A DNA stretch of 24,708 bases from positions 1 to 24,708 of IMG/VR virus record IMGVR_UViG_3300027907_000053. One strand, written 5' to 3'. Position numbers and translations under genes: made by a program. A model generated the notes under the pieces. That model searched no databases, was not told where the DNA came from, and saw only the letters and a program-made list of their open reading frames with translations. Numbering within the stretch: the stretch's first letter is position 1; each line of letters begins with the position of its first letter. Source of the DNA: a virus. Positions 17,726 to 24,708 of the stretch are shown in pieces.

Positions 17726-18703
17726 ATGGCCGTAACCCCCGGCAACACCAGGGTCATCTACGGCGCTGTCCAGTCCGCCAAGGGGACGCCGGCGACGGCG
17801 CCGACCCACAAGTTCTCGCTCAACTCGGACGGCGCTGGCAACCCCGGCCGCGAGATCATCACGCTCCCCGAGACCGACGCCACGATGCAGCGGCCGGACA
17901 ACACGGTCGTCGGCTCCTCGCCGGTGCTCGAGTGGTCGAACTGGGTGCGCGGCAGCGAGTTCGCGTTCCTCGCGAAGGGGATCCAGGGTGCCAACGCCGA
18001 CGCCGGCACGTTCACGCACACGGCGACGCCGGTGCAGACGCTGCCCTACTACACGTTCTGGGACGTCGTGCCGGGCTCGCAGTGCACACGCTTCGACGAC
18101 TGTCGCTTCTCCAGCCTCGCGGTCTCCGGCGAGGCGCTCGCCGGCATCGCCTACACCGTCTCGATCGTCGGTCTCTCGGCGACGCTCGGCGTGACCGAGC
18201 CGATCGTGCCGGCGGCGCAGGCGACCGACCAGAAGTTCTCCTACCCGATGGTGACGGTCACGATCGGCGGCGTCGCGCCGGGCACGTTCGACGCGTTCTC
18301 GCTCACGATCAACCGCAACGTGACCGTGCTGCGCGGCGACCTCGGGCTCGCCTCCTACGACTCGGTCGCGGGCATCTACGCGGTCGAGGGGACGGCGCGG
18401 AAGATCTACACCGGCGACGCGGACTTCCGGAAGTTCCACGGCGGCTCCGCCGCAGCGACGACGCTGACGACCGCGATCTTCAGCGAGACGTTCTCGCTCC
18501 AGGTCGCAGCCTCGGCCACGAACAAGGTCGTCTTCACGAGCAGCTCGGTCGAGTACACCGAGACGACGGTGCCGGTCAACGTCGACGGCGCGCCGATCCT
18601 CTCGGAGCTCGCGTTCTCGACCAAGCGCCAGCCGGTCTGGGCGAACAACCTGACGATCGTCACGACCAACTCGCTCGCCACGGCGGACACCTCGCCGACC
18701 TAG
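17726..18703 (+). CDS. Major tail (tube) protein
   Basis: This 325-aa protein is rich in Thr, Ser, Ala and Gly with many strands, placed before the chaperones and tape measure as in other siphophages. It begins TRVIYGAVQSAKGTPATAPTH, a common opening of actinophage and related major tail proteins. It continues with beta-rich segments (SFTLxx-like FDAFSLTINRNV, GDLGLASYDSV), an IYTGDADFRKFHGG loop and a C-terminal strand NLTIVTTNS. It polymerises into the tail tube around the tape measure. A short GAGGCTGAG before ATG 17726 is a weak ribosome site. Confidence 0.85.
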   Translation: MAVTPGNTRVIYGAVQSAKGTPATAPTHKFSLNSDGAGNPGREIITLPETDATMQRPDNTVVGSSPVLEWSNWVRGSEFAFLAKGIQGANADAGTFTHTATPVQTLPYYTFWDVVPGSQCTRFDDCRFSSLAVSGEALAGIAYTVSIVGLSATLGVTEPIVPAAQATDQKFSYPMVTVTIGGVAPGTFDAFSLTINRNVTVLRGDLGLASYDSVAGIYAVEGTARKIYTGDADFRKFHGGSAAATTLTTAIFSETFSLQVAASATNKVVFTSSSVEYTETTVPVNVDGAPILSELAFSTKRQPVWANNLTIVTTNSLATADTSPT

Positions 18704-18705
18704 GC

Positions 18706-18930
18706 GTGAGCGATGAGCAGCTCCTCCGCGCCTTCCGCGACGAGGTCTATCTCGCCAAGGCGCTGGTGCGCTCGACCCGCAACCACACCAAGACGACGGC
18801 GGCAGCCCTCCAGGACTCCGAGGACCGCATTGACGCGCTGATCGCCGAGCTCGAACAACGGATCCCCCACGCCCGAGGAGGCCCAGGGACAAATGGAAGA
18901 GCGCAAGACACCACCGAAGCCAAACGGTAA
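18706..18930 (+). CDS. 74-aa helical protein between tail tube and chaperones
   Basis: The frame opens with GTG 18706 just after the tail-tube stop (TAGGCGTG) and ends at TAA 18928-18930, overlapping the chaperone gene by 38 bp. The product is helical (DEQLLRAFRDEVYLAKALV, then LQDSEDRIDALIAELEQRI) with a Pro/Gly/basic tail, possibly a coiled coil. No family is recognised. It may act with the chaperones in tail assembly. It is less certain than its neighbours because it is short. Confidence 0.55.
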   Translation: MSDEQLLRAFRDEVYLAKALVRSTRNHTKTTAAALQDSEDRIDALIAELEQRIPHARGGPGTNGRAQDTTEAKR

Positions 18931-19465
18931 GGCCGCCTGGGCCGCACGCTCCGACCGCGGCCCACACACAGCGGAGCTGCCGTCCGGCCAGATCGTGCGG
19001 TTCATCGTTCCCAACTCGAACGAGCTGCTGCGCGCGAACAAGATCCCCGACCACCTGACGGAGATCGCGCTGATGGCGACCGCGTACATCGACGGCGCCG
19101 ACGGCTACATGGGCGACCTCGCGATGCGCGCGGCCGTCGACCCGGAGCAGATGAACCGCGTCGCCGATGTCGTGCGCGCCGGCCTCGAGCTCCGCGAATG
19201 GCTCGTCGCGACGATGCTCCTTGAGCCGGAGATCGAGCCGAGCGACGTTCGCGAGCTGCCCGAGGCGGACGTGCGGATGCTCCTGGACTTCGCCGAGCGC
19301 AAGCGCAACGAGGACGCGAAGGGGGTGCGGCTCCCGATCGTCCTGCTCGAGGAGTACGAGCGGTTTCGTAACGAGCCGAGCAGCCGTCCGGATGATGGAG
19401 ATGGCGGGGGAGACGGTGCAGGGGTTCCTGGCGCTGACGCCCCGGCTGACGTGGGTGCAGTGTGA
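18893..19465 (+). CDS. Tail assembly chaperone (gpG-like)
   Basis: This 190-aa protein lies directly upstream of the tape measure, where lambda gpG-like chaperones sit. After a basic start it has HTAELPSGQIVRFIVPNSNELLRANKIPD (strand plus helix), then long helices (ADVVRAGLELREWLVATMLLEPE, ADVRMLLDFAERKR). The last 30 residues are Asp/Gly/Pro low-complexity, as expected when a frameshift normally diverts translation before the stop. GAGGAGG at 18875-18881 plus AGGG at 18885-18888 support ATG 18893. It keeps the tape measure soluble and recruits tube protein during tail assembly. Confidence 0.78.
   Translation: MEERKTPPKPNGKAAWAARSDRGPHTAELPSGQIVRFIVPNSNELLRANKIPDHLTEIALMATAYIDGADGYMGDLAMRAAVDPEQMNRVADVVRAGLELREWLVATMLLEPEIEPSDVRELPEADVRMLLDFAERKRNEDAKGVRLPIVLLEEYERFRNEPSSRPDDGDGGGDGAGVPGADAPADVGAV
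19364..19411 (+). other. Candidate programmed frameshift region (chaperone G to GT)
   Basis: The downstream chaperone frame is +1 (equivalently -2) relative to the upstream gene. Two slippery candidates lie in the overlap. One is TTT-C at 19364-19367, where Phe-tRNA could move +1 from TTT to TTC. The other is GGGGGA at 19406-19411, where slipping back two bases re-pairs Gly-tRNA and continues in GAG; this resembles the -2 G-run used by phage Mu. I cannot choose between them. Confidence 0.5.
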
Positions 19466-19622
19466 GTGCTGCGGCCGGGTCGAGGACGACGGCGTCGCGC
19501 ACCTCCTCATCGCGGAGGCGGTGCTGATGTACATGCTCGCGCGCCGCGCCAAGCGGGACCGTGACGACCGGGCATACCGCGACGCGCAGGCGCAGATCGA
19601 CGCCGTGAGGGCCGGCCGCTAG
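19392..19622 (+). CDS. Second tail assembly chaperone frame (gpT-like, frameshift product)
   Basis: This frame continues to TAG 19620-19622, directly before the tape-measure ATG. From ATG 19392 it encodes 76 residues (MMEMAGETVQGFLALTPRL, then WVQCECCGRVEDDGVAHLL, helix LIAEAVLMYMLARRAKRDRDD). It overlaps the gpG-like gene by 74 bp in another frame. In siphophages this arrangement normally makes a fused GT protein by ribosomal frameshifting. Alternatively ATGs at 19392, 19395 or 19401 could start a free protein, although none has a clear ribosome site. The Cys cluster CECC is unusual for a chaperone and could bind metal. Confidence 0.65.
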   Translation: MMEMAGETVQGFLALTPRLTWVQCECCGRVEDDGVAHLLIAEAVLMYMLARRAKRDRDDRAYRDAQAQIDAVRAGR

Positions 19623-22600
19623 ATGGCGATCCAGTCGAACCTCGCCGGCGTCGCCAGGGTCGCGTTCGAGGCCGAGACCGGCGAGTTCAACCGCGACATC
19701 ACTCAGGCGGAGCAGCGGTACAAGCAGGCGACCGAGCACATGTCGGACTCGTCGATCCGGCTGGAGCTCGCGCAGAACCGACTGCACCGGGCTCTTGCAA
19801 AGGGTCCAGGAAACTATCAGGCGATCGCACGCGCCGAGCTCGCGGTGCGGCGCGAACAGGACGCGCTCTCCCGCTCGGTGAACAAGAGCACCGCCTCGAT
19901 GGATCGCGAGGAGCGTTCGCTCGGCCGGCTGACGCGCGGCATGATCGTCGGCTCGGGCGCCGCCGGCCGCTTTGGCCGCTCGGTCGCGTTCGCCTCCTCG
20001 TCGTTCCTCGGCGGCGCTGGGTTCGCGTATGCGCTCAAGTCAACGCTCGACGTCGCGGGGCAGTTCCAGCGGTCGTTGAACGTCATGCAGGTCGTCACGC
20101 ACGCGACCGCGGCGGAGATGGGCCGGGCGTCGGAGGAGGCGAAGCGACTCGGCCGCGACATCACCCTGCCCGCCACCTCCGCGAAGGACGCGGGCGACGC
20201 GATGACCGAGCTCGGCAAGGCGGGCCTCAACGTGCAGCAGTCGATCGCCGGCGCGGAGGGCGTTCTCCGCCTCGCCGCGGCTGCGGGCATCGAAGTCGGG
20301 GACGCCGCCAAGATCACGGCCCGCTCGCTGAACGCGTTCAGCCTCAGCGGGGAGAGCGCGAGCAAGGTCGCGGACGTCTTCGCGGCCACCGCGAACGCCG
20401 CCTCGGGCGAGATCCCCGACGTCGCGCTCGCGATGCAGCAGGCGTCCAACGTCGCCCACTCGTGGGGGCTGTCGCTTGAGCAGACCGCCGCGATGCTGGG
20501 CCTGCTGGCGAACAAGTCGATCATCGGCTCGGACGCAGGCACGTCGCTGCGCGTCATGCTCACGCGGCTCATCCCGATCTCGAAGGCCGCGGCCGACAAG
20601 ATGAACGAGCTCGGGTTGTCCGCGACCGACTCGGCCGGGAACATCAAGCCGCTGCGGCAGATCCTCAAGGAGTACCACGACCGCCTGGTCACGCTCGCGC
20701 CGGCCGAGCAGAAGCTGGCTGTCCAGACGATCTTCGGGCAGGACGCCCAGCGCGCCGTGTTCGCCACGATCCTCGGCGGGCTTCCGGCGTACGACCGGAT
20801 GCTGAAGAAGGTCTCCGAGCTCGACGCCGCGCAGAAGAACGCAGCCGCCCGCAACAAGGGCTACTCGGGCGCGCTGGACGCCTTCAAGTCATCGATCGAG
20901 ACGCTCCAGATCACCATCGGGACGGCCCTCCTGCCGCAGTTCACCGAGGCGCTTCGGGCGGCGACGAACTGGGTCAACAAGATGGAGTCAAGCGGTGAGG
21001 CGACCGAGCAGGCGAAGACCGCCATCCATGACGCTGCGGTCGCGCTGAAGATCCTGAAGGAGGTCTTCGGCGGCATCAAGGCTGTCCTCGACCCTGTCAT
21101 CGAGGCGGTCGGCGGGCTCACGCACGCGCTGGAGATCGCGATCGGCGCACGGTTCATCTACAAGATCCTGCGCTCGTTCGGGATCCTGGCAACCTCGAGC
21201 TCGGCTGCCGCGACGAAGGGTGCCGCCGACGCGCTCCGCTTCGAGGCGGCCTGGGATGCCGCGACTCGGAACCGGACGATGGTCGTCACCACCGTCACCG
21301 AGGGCGTCCCTGGTGGCGGAGGTGGCGGAGGTGGTCGGGGGCGAGGCACGCCGACTCCGGTGCCGACCGGACGCCGTGGCCGCATCCCCACGATCTCGGG
21401 GCGCGGGCTCGTGGGTGGCCTCATCGCAGGCGCCGGCGCGGCCGTCGTGATCAACGAGACGCTCGGCGGCGTCATGGGGCCGCCGCCGCTGCGCCAGCAG
21501 CAGCTCAACATCGCGGACATGTCTCGCGTCGACCCAAAGCGGGCGCGCGAGCTGGCCCGCGAGTACAACCGCAAGTGGGGGACGCCGATGGGGCAGCTCA
21601 CCTCCGGCAACCCGCTGCTGATGTCGCAGGGCGACTACCAGGCTGTGGTTGGCCGGCAGAAGCTGCCGACCGAGATCGTCGCACCAGGCGAGGGGCGCCC
21701 GATTCCGGGGCCGGTCCCTGGGAAGAAGCCCCCGCGCCGGAGGACCGGCAGCGGTGCCGGTGGTGACGGTCTCTCGCCGCTCGATCGCGCGGAGATCGCC
21801 GCAGCGAATGCCGGGACGCCGCAGCAAGAGCTCGCTGCCGAACGGCAGATCCTCGCGATCTACGAGCGCGAGCTGAAGACCGGTCACCTCACCGGGGAGA
21901 AGCTGAAGGACCTCCGGATCAAGATCGGCAACCAGCGCCAGACGGTCAGGGGGATCGAGGAGGGAATCGAGAGGGACGCGGAGCAGGAGCGCGACGAGCG
22001 GAAGCGCAGGCAGAAGGAGCGCGCCGACGCGCGCAAGGCCCGGTACCGCGAGCGGATCGACACCGCCGAGCAGGAGCTCCGGAACCTCTTCGACGAGGCG
22101 CTCGAGCGGCCCGGACGTGCCGGCGATCGACGCCGGTACCTGGCGCTCCGCAAGTTCCTGATGGCGCGCGTGAACGACGCGAGGCTCACCGCGAAGGAGC
22201 AGGCCGACGCGCAGAAGCGGATCAACCTCCTCGACAAGCAGTGGGTCGCGTCACGCAAGGCGGAGACGAAGAACGAGCTCGAGGCGCGCGAGGAGGTGCT
22301 GCAGAACAACGTCGCAGCCGCAGAGCTGACCGAGAAGAACGAGAAGGACGACATCAAGGCGCACCGCCGGCTGCGCGACTTCTACAAGCGCCAGGAGCAC
22401 AACCGGAAGCTGGACGCCGCGGCACGGCAGGAGTTCCGCGGCAAGCGGATCGCCGAGCAGAAGGAGATCAACCAGCTCCTCAAGGGCGACGACGCGAAGC
22501 GCGACGCAGAGACGATCCGCAGGGAGACAGAGGCGGCGTTCTCCGACTTCGCGGGCTTCCAGCACCAGTTCCTGACGGGGATGATCTCGCAGTTCCTCGG

Positions 22601-22748
22601 CGGAACCGGATCGGGCAACGCGCTCCAGACCCACGCGCTCGAACAGTTCACGCTGCAAGGAAACGCGCACCTCGCGGAGCAGACCCGCTACCTGCGCGTG
22701 ATGGCCGGCCGGCATCGCCGCGAGCTCGACGAGGCGTTGATGCCCTGA
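19623..22748 (+). CDS. Tape measure protein
   Basis: This 1041-aa protein sets tail length; at the rule-of-thumb 1.5 angstrom per residue the tail would be about 150 nm. The N-terminal 110 residues are helical and charged. A Gly/Ala-rich hydrophobic stretch (about 105-140) leads into a TP901-type tape-measure core (about 160-400: AAEMGRASEEAKRLGRDITL, ASGEIPDVALAMQQASNVAH, IIGSDAGTSLRVMLTRLIP, LAVQTIFGQDAQRAVFATIL). There is a Gly-run near residue 562-570 and a hydrophobic segment near 595-615. The last 350 residues are a highly charged Lys/Arg/Glu coiled coil. ATG abuts the chaperone stop (TAGATG). No peptidase or lysozyme domain is visible. The stop overlaps the next ATG (TGATG). Confidence 0.92.
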   Translation: MAIQSNLAGVARVAFEAETGEFNRDITQAEQRYKQATEHMSDSSIRLELAQNRLHRALAKGPGNYQAIARAELAVRREQDALSRSVNKSTASMDREERSLGRLTRGMIVGSGAAGRFGRSVAFASSSFLGGAGFAYALKSTLDVAGQFQRSLNVMQVVTHATAAEMGRASEEAKRLGRDITLPATSAKDAGDAMTELGKAGLNVQQSIAGAEGVLRLAAAAGIEVGDAAKITARSLNAFSLSGESASKVADVFAATANAASGEIPDVALAMQQASNVAHSWGLSLEQTAAMLGLLANKSIIGSDAGTSLRVMLTRLIPISKAAADKMNELGLSATDSAGNIKPLRQILKEYHDRLVTLAPAEQKLAVQTIFGQDAQRAVFATILGGLPAYDRMLKKVSELDAAQKNAAARNKGYSGALDAFKSSIETLQITIGTALLPQFTEALRAATNWVNKMESSGEATEQAKTAIHDAAVALKILKEVFGGIKAVLDPVIEAVGGLTHALEIAIGARFIYKILRSFGILATSSSAAATKGAADALRFEAAWDAATRNRTMVVTTVTEGVPGGGGGGGGRGRGTPTPVPTGRRGRIPTISGRGLVGGLIAGAGAAVVINETLGGVMGPPPLRQQQLNIADMSRVDPKRARELAREYNRKWGTPMGQLTSGNPLLMSQGDYQAVVGRQKLPTEIVAPGEGRPIPGPVPGKKPPRRRTGSGAGGDGLSPLDRAEIAAANAGTPQQELAAERQILAIYERELKTGHLTGEKLKDLRIKIGNQRQTVRGIEEGIERDAEQERDERKRRQKERADARKARYRERIDTAEQELRNLFDEALERPGRAGDRRRYLALRKFLMARVNDARLTAKEQADAQKRINLLDKQWVASRKAETKNELEAREEVLQNNVAAAELTEKNEKDDIKAHRRLRDFYKRQEHNRKLDAAARQEFRGKRIAEQKEINQLLKGDDAKRDAETIRRETEAAFSDFAGFQHQFLTGMISQFLGGTGSGNALQTHALEQFTLQGNAHLAEQTRYLRVMAGRHRRELDEALMP

Positions 22749-23173
22749 TGTGGAGCGAGGTGCAGACGCTCGTCACGCCCGGCCCGGACATCGTCTTCAA
22801 CGCGACGTCGGGCGACTGCTACTACCTGATCACCAGCGAGTGCCGCTGGGTGCCGGACATGCGCGTCACCGCCGACCCGGCGCCGCGCGCCGACGGCGCG
22901 ATCATCTTCCCGACGCTGAAGGGCGCCGGCCATCTCTTCCTCGGCGGCCTGCTCTACCCCTCGACCGACTCGGCAGCGGCGCGTGACGCGATGGCCTACA
23001 ACCTCGAGGCGGCGTTCGACGCGCTGACCGGATCGTCCGGCACCTACCAGCAGCCGTCGGGGCGCGGGAACCTCGCCGTCACCGGCGAGGTGTTCCCCGG
23101 CTTTGCCGACTGGAACAGCGCCTACCGCAAGTCGTTCTCGCTGGTCCTCATCTCGGCCGGCGACTGGACGTGA
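22748..23173 (+). CDS. Distal-tail-like minor tail protein
   Basis: This 141-aa protein follows the tape measure, where the distal tail (Dit) protein is expected. It begins with strand-rich sequence (MWSEVQTLVTPGPDIVFNAT), has an early Cys-Tyr-Tyr (CYYLITSECRW), then a central GAIIFPTLKGAGHLFLGGLLYP segment and a C-terminal strand (KSFSLVLISAGDW). Dit N-terminal domains have this size and beta content and form a hexameric ring at the tube end. It is shorter than a full Dit, so the second galectin-like domain is missing or fused elsewhere. It starts at TGATG, coupled to the tape measure. Confidence 0.65.
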   Translation: MWSEVQTLVTPGPDIVFNATSGDCYYLITSECRWVPDMRVTADPAPRADGAIIFPTLKGAGHLFLGGLLYPSTDSAAARDAMAYNLEAAFDALTGSSGTYQQPSGRGNLAVTGEVFPGFADWNSAYRKSFSLVLISAGDWT

Positions 23174-23176
23174 GCG

Positions 23177-24436
23177 GTGCCGTTTGCGACCTCGCCGACC
23201 TGGGAGTTCCTGATCCAAGACAACGCCGGCGGCGACGTCGCCGACCTGTCGGCGTACGTCATGAGCCCGTCGGTTGGCCCCAGGCTCTCGCAGCCGTCGC
23301 TTCAGACGTGGCGGCTGCCGCTCATCCCCGAGGTGCTGGCGCTCGGCCCGTTTGAGGCGGGCCTGCACCGGGGCGTCGCGATCCGCAACGGCGACGTCGT
23401 CGCGAACGACATCCTCTGGCGGGTCAAGCCGCAGGGCGGCCCGAGCGACGCGTACGCCGACCTCGAGTTCATCGGCCCGATGCAGCGGTGGGCGACCCGC
23501 TACTGCCAGGACGCGGACGCGCAGATCTTCGATGGTGTCTCCGCCGACGGCTCCGACCGCGGGATGGATCTGCCGGTCGGGATCGTCGCGAACCCGCTGA
23601 TGTCGTTCGCCGCTGCGGACATGCTTGAGCAGGCGCTCGCGAACACGATCGCGATCGACGGTGATCTCGGCATCGCGCTCGGCACGTTCTCCACGACGCC
23701 GAACACCCAGAACGCGTTCATGTTCGCGATGCGAAACCTGGCCCCGTGCCGCATCTCCGAGCTGATGTCAGCGATGCGCGAGGCGGGCGCCTGCGACGTG
23801 ATGATCACCCCGAGCTCGGGCGCGACGATGGGGACGGTCTCGGCGCTCGACCGGATCGGCATCGACCTTCCCGGTGTCCACTTCGACTACGGGACGGGCG
23901 CCAACAACGTCGCCTGGGCGTACCCCGAGACGTCGATGGACGAGTTCTGCGACAAGCTCTGGTACGAGCTGCCGCCGCGGATCGACACGAACCACTTCGC
24001 GAACAACGTGACCGAGGACGCGCCCGGCACGACGACCAATCCGTCGGCCGCGCAGGCGGCGTTCGGCGTCTACCACGACATCATCGTGCACTCGGGCTGG
24101 TCGGGCTCGATGTACACGCGCCTGCCGTCGGGACCCGGTGACACGCTGCCCTACGGCGGCGCGATCAACCCGCTCTACCAGATGTACGTGACGCGCTGGA
24201 ACGCGGAGCTCGCGGCGCGGATGGCACCGCGGCAACTGATCCGGATCGTGCCGCAGCCGGGCGTCGCGCCGGCGCCGTGGGACGACTACAACCTGGGCGA
24301 CACGCCGCGCCTCAACCTCGGGAACCTCGGGCTCGACGTGTCGGGCGCCGCGTTCCGGATCATCGGCTGGGACGCAAAGCCGCAGGACGACGGCGGCGAG
24401 CAGGTCGATCTGCTGATCGGGTGGGCGCCCGAATGA
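23177..24436 (+). CDS. Tail hub / ReqiPepy6 Gp37-like minor tail protein
   Basis: This 419-aa protein is encoded after the Dit-like gene, the usual place of the tail hub or Tal-like protein. The first 95 residues are beta-rich (WEFLIQDNAG, AIRNGDVVANDILWRVKPQG, ADLEFIGPMQRWATRY). The middle has PFRAxx-like helix FMFAMRNLAPCRISELMSAMREAG and a long Asp/Thr-rich segment (HFANNVTEDAPGTTT). The end (PWDDYNLGDTPRLNLGNLGLDVSGAAFRIIGW, then LLIGW) matches the closing motif of phage hub proteins that set a coordinate frame at the tip. The pattern recalls ReqiPepy6 Gp37-like proteins. GTG 23177 lies 4 bp after the previous stop, without a clear ribosome site. No lytic domain is seen. Confidence 0.7.
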   Translation: MPFATSPTWEFLIQDNAGGDVADLSAYVMSPSVGPRLSQPSLQTWRLPLIPEVLALGPFEAGLHRGVAIRNGDVVANDILWRVKPQGGPSDAYADLEFIGPMQRWATRYCQDADAQIFDGVSADGSDRGMDLPVGIVANPLMSFAAADMLEQALANTIAIDGDLGIALGTFSTTPNTQNAFMFAMRNLAPCRISELMSAMREAGACDVMITPSSGATMGTVSALDRIGIDLPGVHFDYGTGANNVAWAYPETSMDEFCDKLWYELPPRIDTNHFANNVTEDAPGTTTNPSAAQAAFGVYHDIIVHSGWSGSMYTRLPSGPGDTLPYGGAINPLYQMYVTRWNAELAARMAPRQLIRIVPQPGVAPAPWDDYNLGDTPRLNLGNLGLDVSGAAFRIIGWDAKPQDDGGEQVDLLIGWAPE

Positions 24437-24708
24437 GCCCGCGGATCCCGATCGCCGGAGGCTGGGGCGCGCGCCGGCTGGGCCGTGCGGAAGAGCAGAT
24501 CCGCGAGGTGCAGAAGCAGGGGCCAGGCCCGTGGGTGTGGGTCGGCGACTTCCCCAGCGACAGCTACACGACGTACTGGTCTCCGCAGTGGGAGAACGGC
24601 TGGGATCGACCGCCGCCGCCGTACGGCCTGCCTGCCTTCCGCCACTCGGTCGACGGGCGCATCGAGTTCGCCGGCATCCCCGACGGGACCGCCGCCGTCT
24701 CCGGCACA
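24433..24708 (+). CDS. Minor tail protein, N-terminal part (cut by window end)
   Basis: ATG 24433 overlaps the hub gene's TGA (ATGA), and 92 codons run open to the window edge. The start is helical (LGRAEEQIREVQKQG), then an aromatic-rich stretch (WVWVGDFPSDSYTTYWSPQW) and a beta-rich segment FRHSVDGRIEFAGIPDGTAA, a pattern seen in phage baseplate or receptor-binding proteins. Its position behind the hub supports a tail-tip or receptor-binding role. The 3' end, and thus any catalytic or binding domain, is outside the window. Confidence 0.6.
   Translation, partial: MSPRIPIAGGWGARRLGRAEEQIREVQKQGPGPWVWVGDFPSDSYTTYWSPQWENGWDRPPPPYGLPAFRHSVDGRIEFAGIPDGTAAVSGT

Noticed and set aside
21300-21480. 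A gene boundary or lytic domain in the Gly-rich part of the tape measure
   Set aside because: The frame is continuous, and the Gly/Pro run is a flexible linker before a hydrophobic segment, without peptidase or lysozyme motifs.

Overview
This window is a 24.7 kb stretch of a high-GC siphovirus genome (free phage or prophage), almost certainly from an actinobacterial host. The evidence is a dense head-to-tail structural module in canonical HK97-type order, frequent GTG and TTG starts, ATGA/GTGA/TGATG gene overlaps, strongly GC-biased codons and actinophage-like protein families. No integrase, repressor, lysis, replication or tRNA gene is visible, so lifestyle and exact host cannot be settled here.

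Layout, left to right: (1) 87-2822: a secreted polyproline protein, a probable small terminase, a 38-aa membrane peptide and the large terminase. (2) 2881-4126: a minus-strand three-gene accessory operon with its own sigma70-like promoter, centred on an Arr-like ADP-ribosyltransferase-fold protein with a cysteine-rich tail. (3) 4223-8196: a small protein, portal, a second reversed accessory gene, prohead protease and major capsid protein. (4) 8203-15718: an unusually long insertion between capsid and connector, holding two small Cys-rich proteins, a GT-A-like glycosyltransferase and several surface/decoration candidates. One of these is a mosaic three-domain protein with a GC-poor N-terminal part, and another is a 675-aa protein built from about 28 copies of a 20-residue repeat. 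(5) 15715-17498: head-tail connector fused to an Ig-like domain, HK97-gp10-like neck protein and tail terminator. (6) 17524-24708: a small tail-region protein, major tail protein, tail assembly chaperones with a probable programmed frameshift, a 1041-aa tape measure, Dit-like and hub-like tail proteins, and the start of another minor tail protein cut by the window edge.

The most striking non-coding signal is an 11-bp element, CCGATAGGCGC, found eight times. Seven copies sit 6-10 nt upstream of a start codon, and these genes lack a normal Shine-Dalgarno sequence. It resembles the start-associated sequences (SAS) of Cluster K mycobacteriophages, and the copy at position 43 carries the GATAGGAGCC core of that consensus exactly, but next to no usable start codon. 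Genes with good Shine-Dalgarno sequences (capsid, 8543, 9981, 18893) lack the element. The motif may mark a second initiation mode, or a -10-like element for leaderless transcripts.

Functionally, the terminase, portal, protease, capsid and connector genes build and fill the head. The 8.2-15.7 kb block probably decorates and glycosylates the virion surface. The 17.5-24.7 kb genes assemble a non-contractile or flexible tail of roughly 150 nm, judged from tape-measure length. The two reversed cassettes are best read as morons: each has a hairpin at its 3' side, and the plus-strand programme restarts behind each with a GATAGG element.
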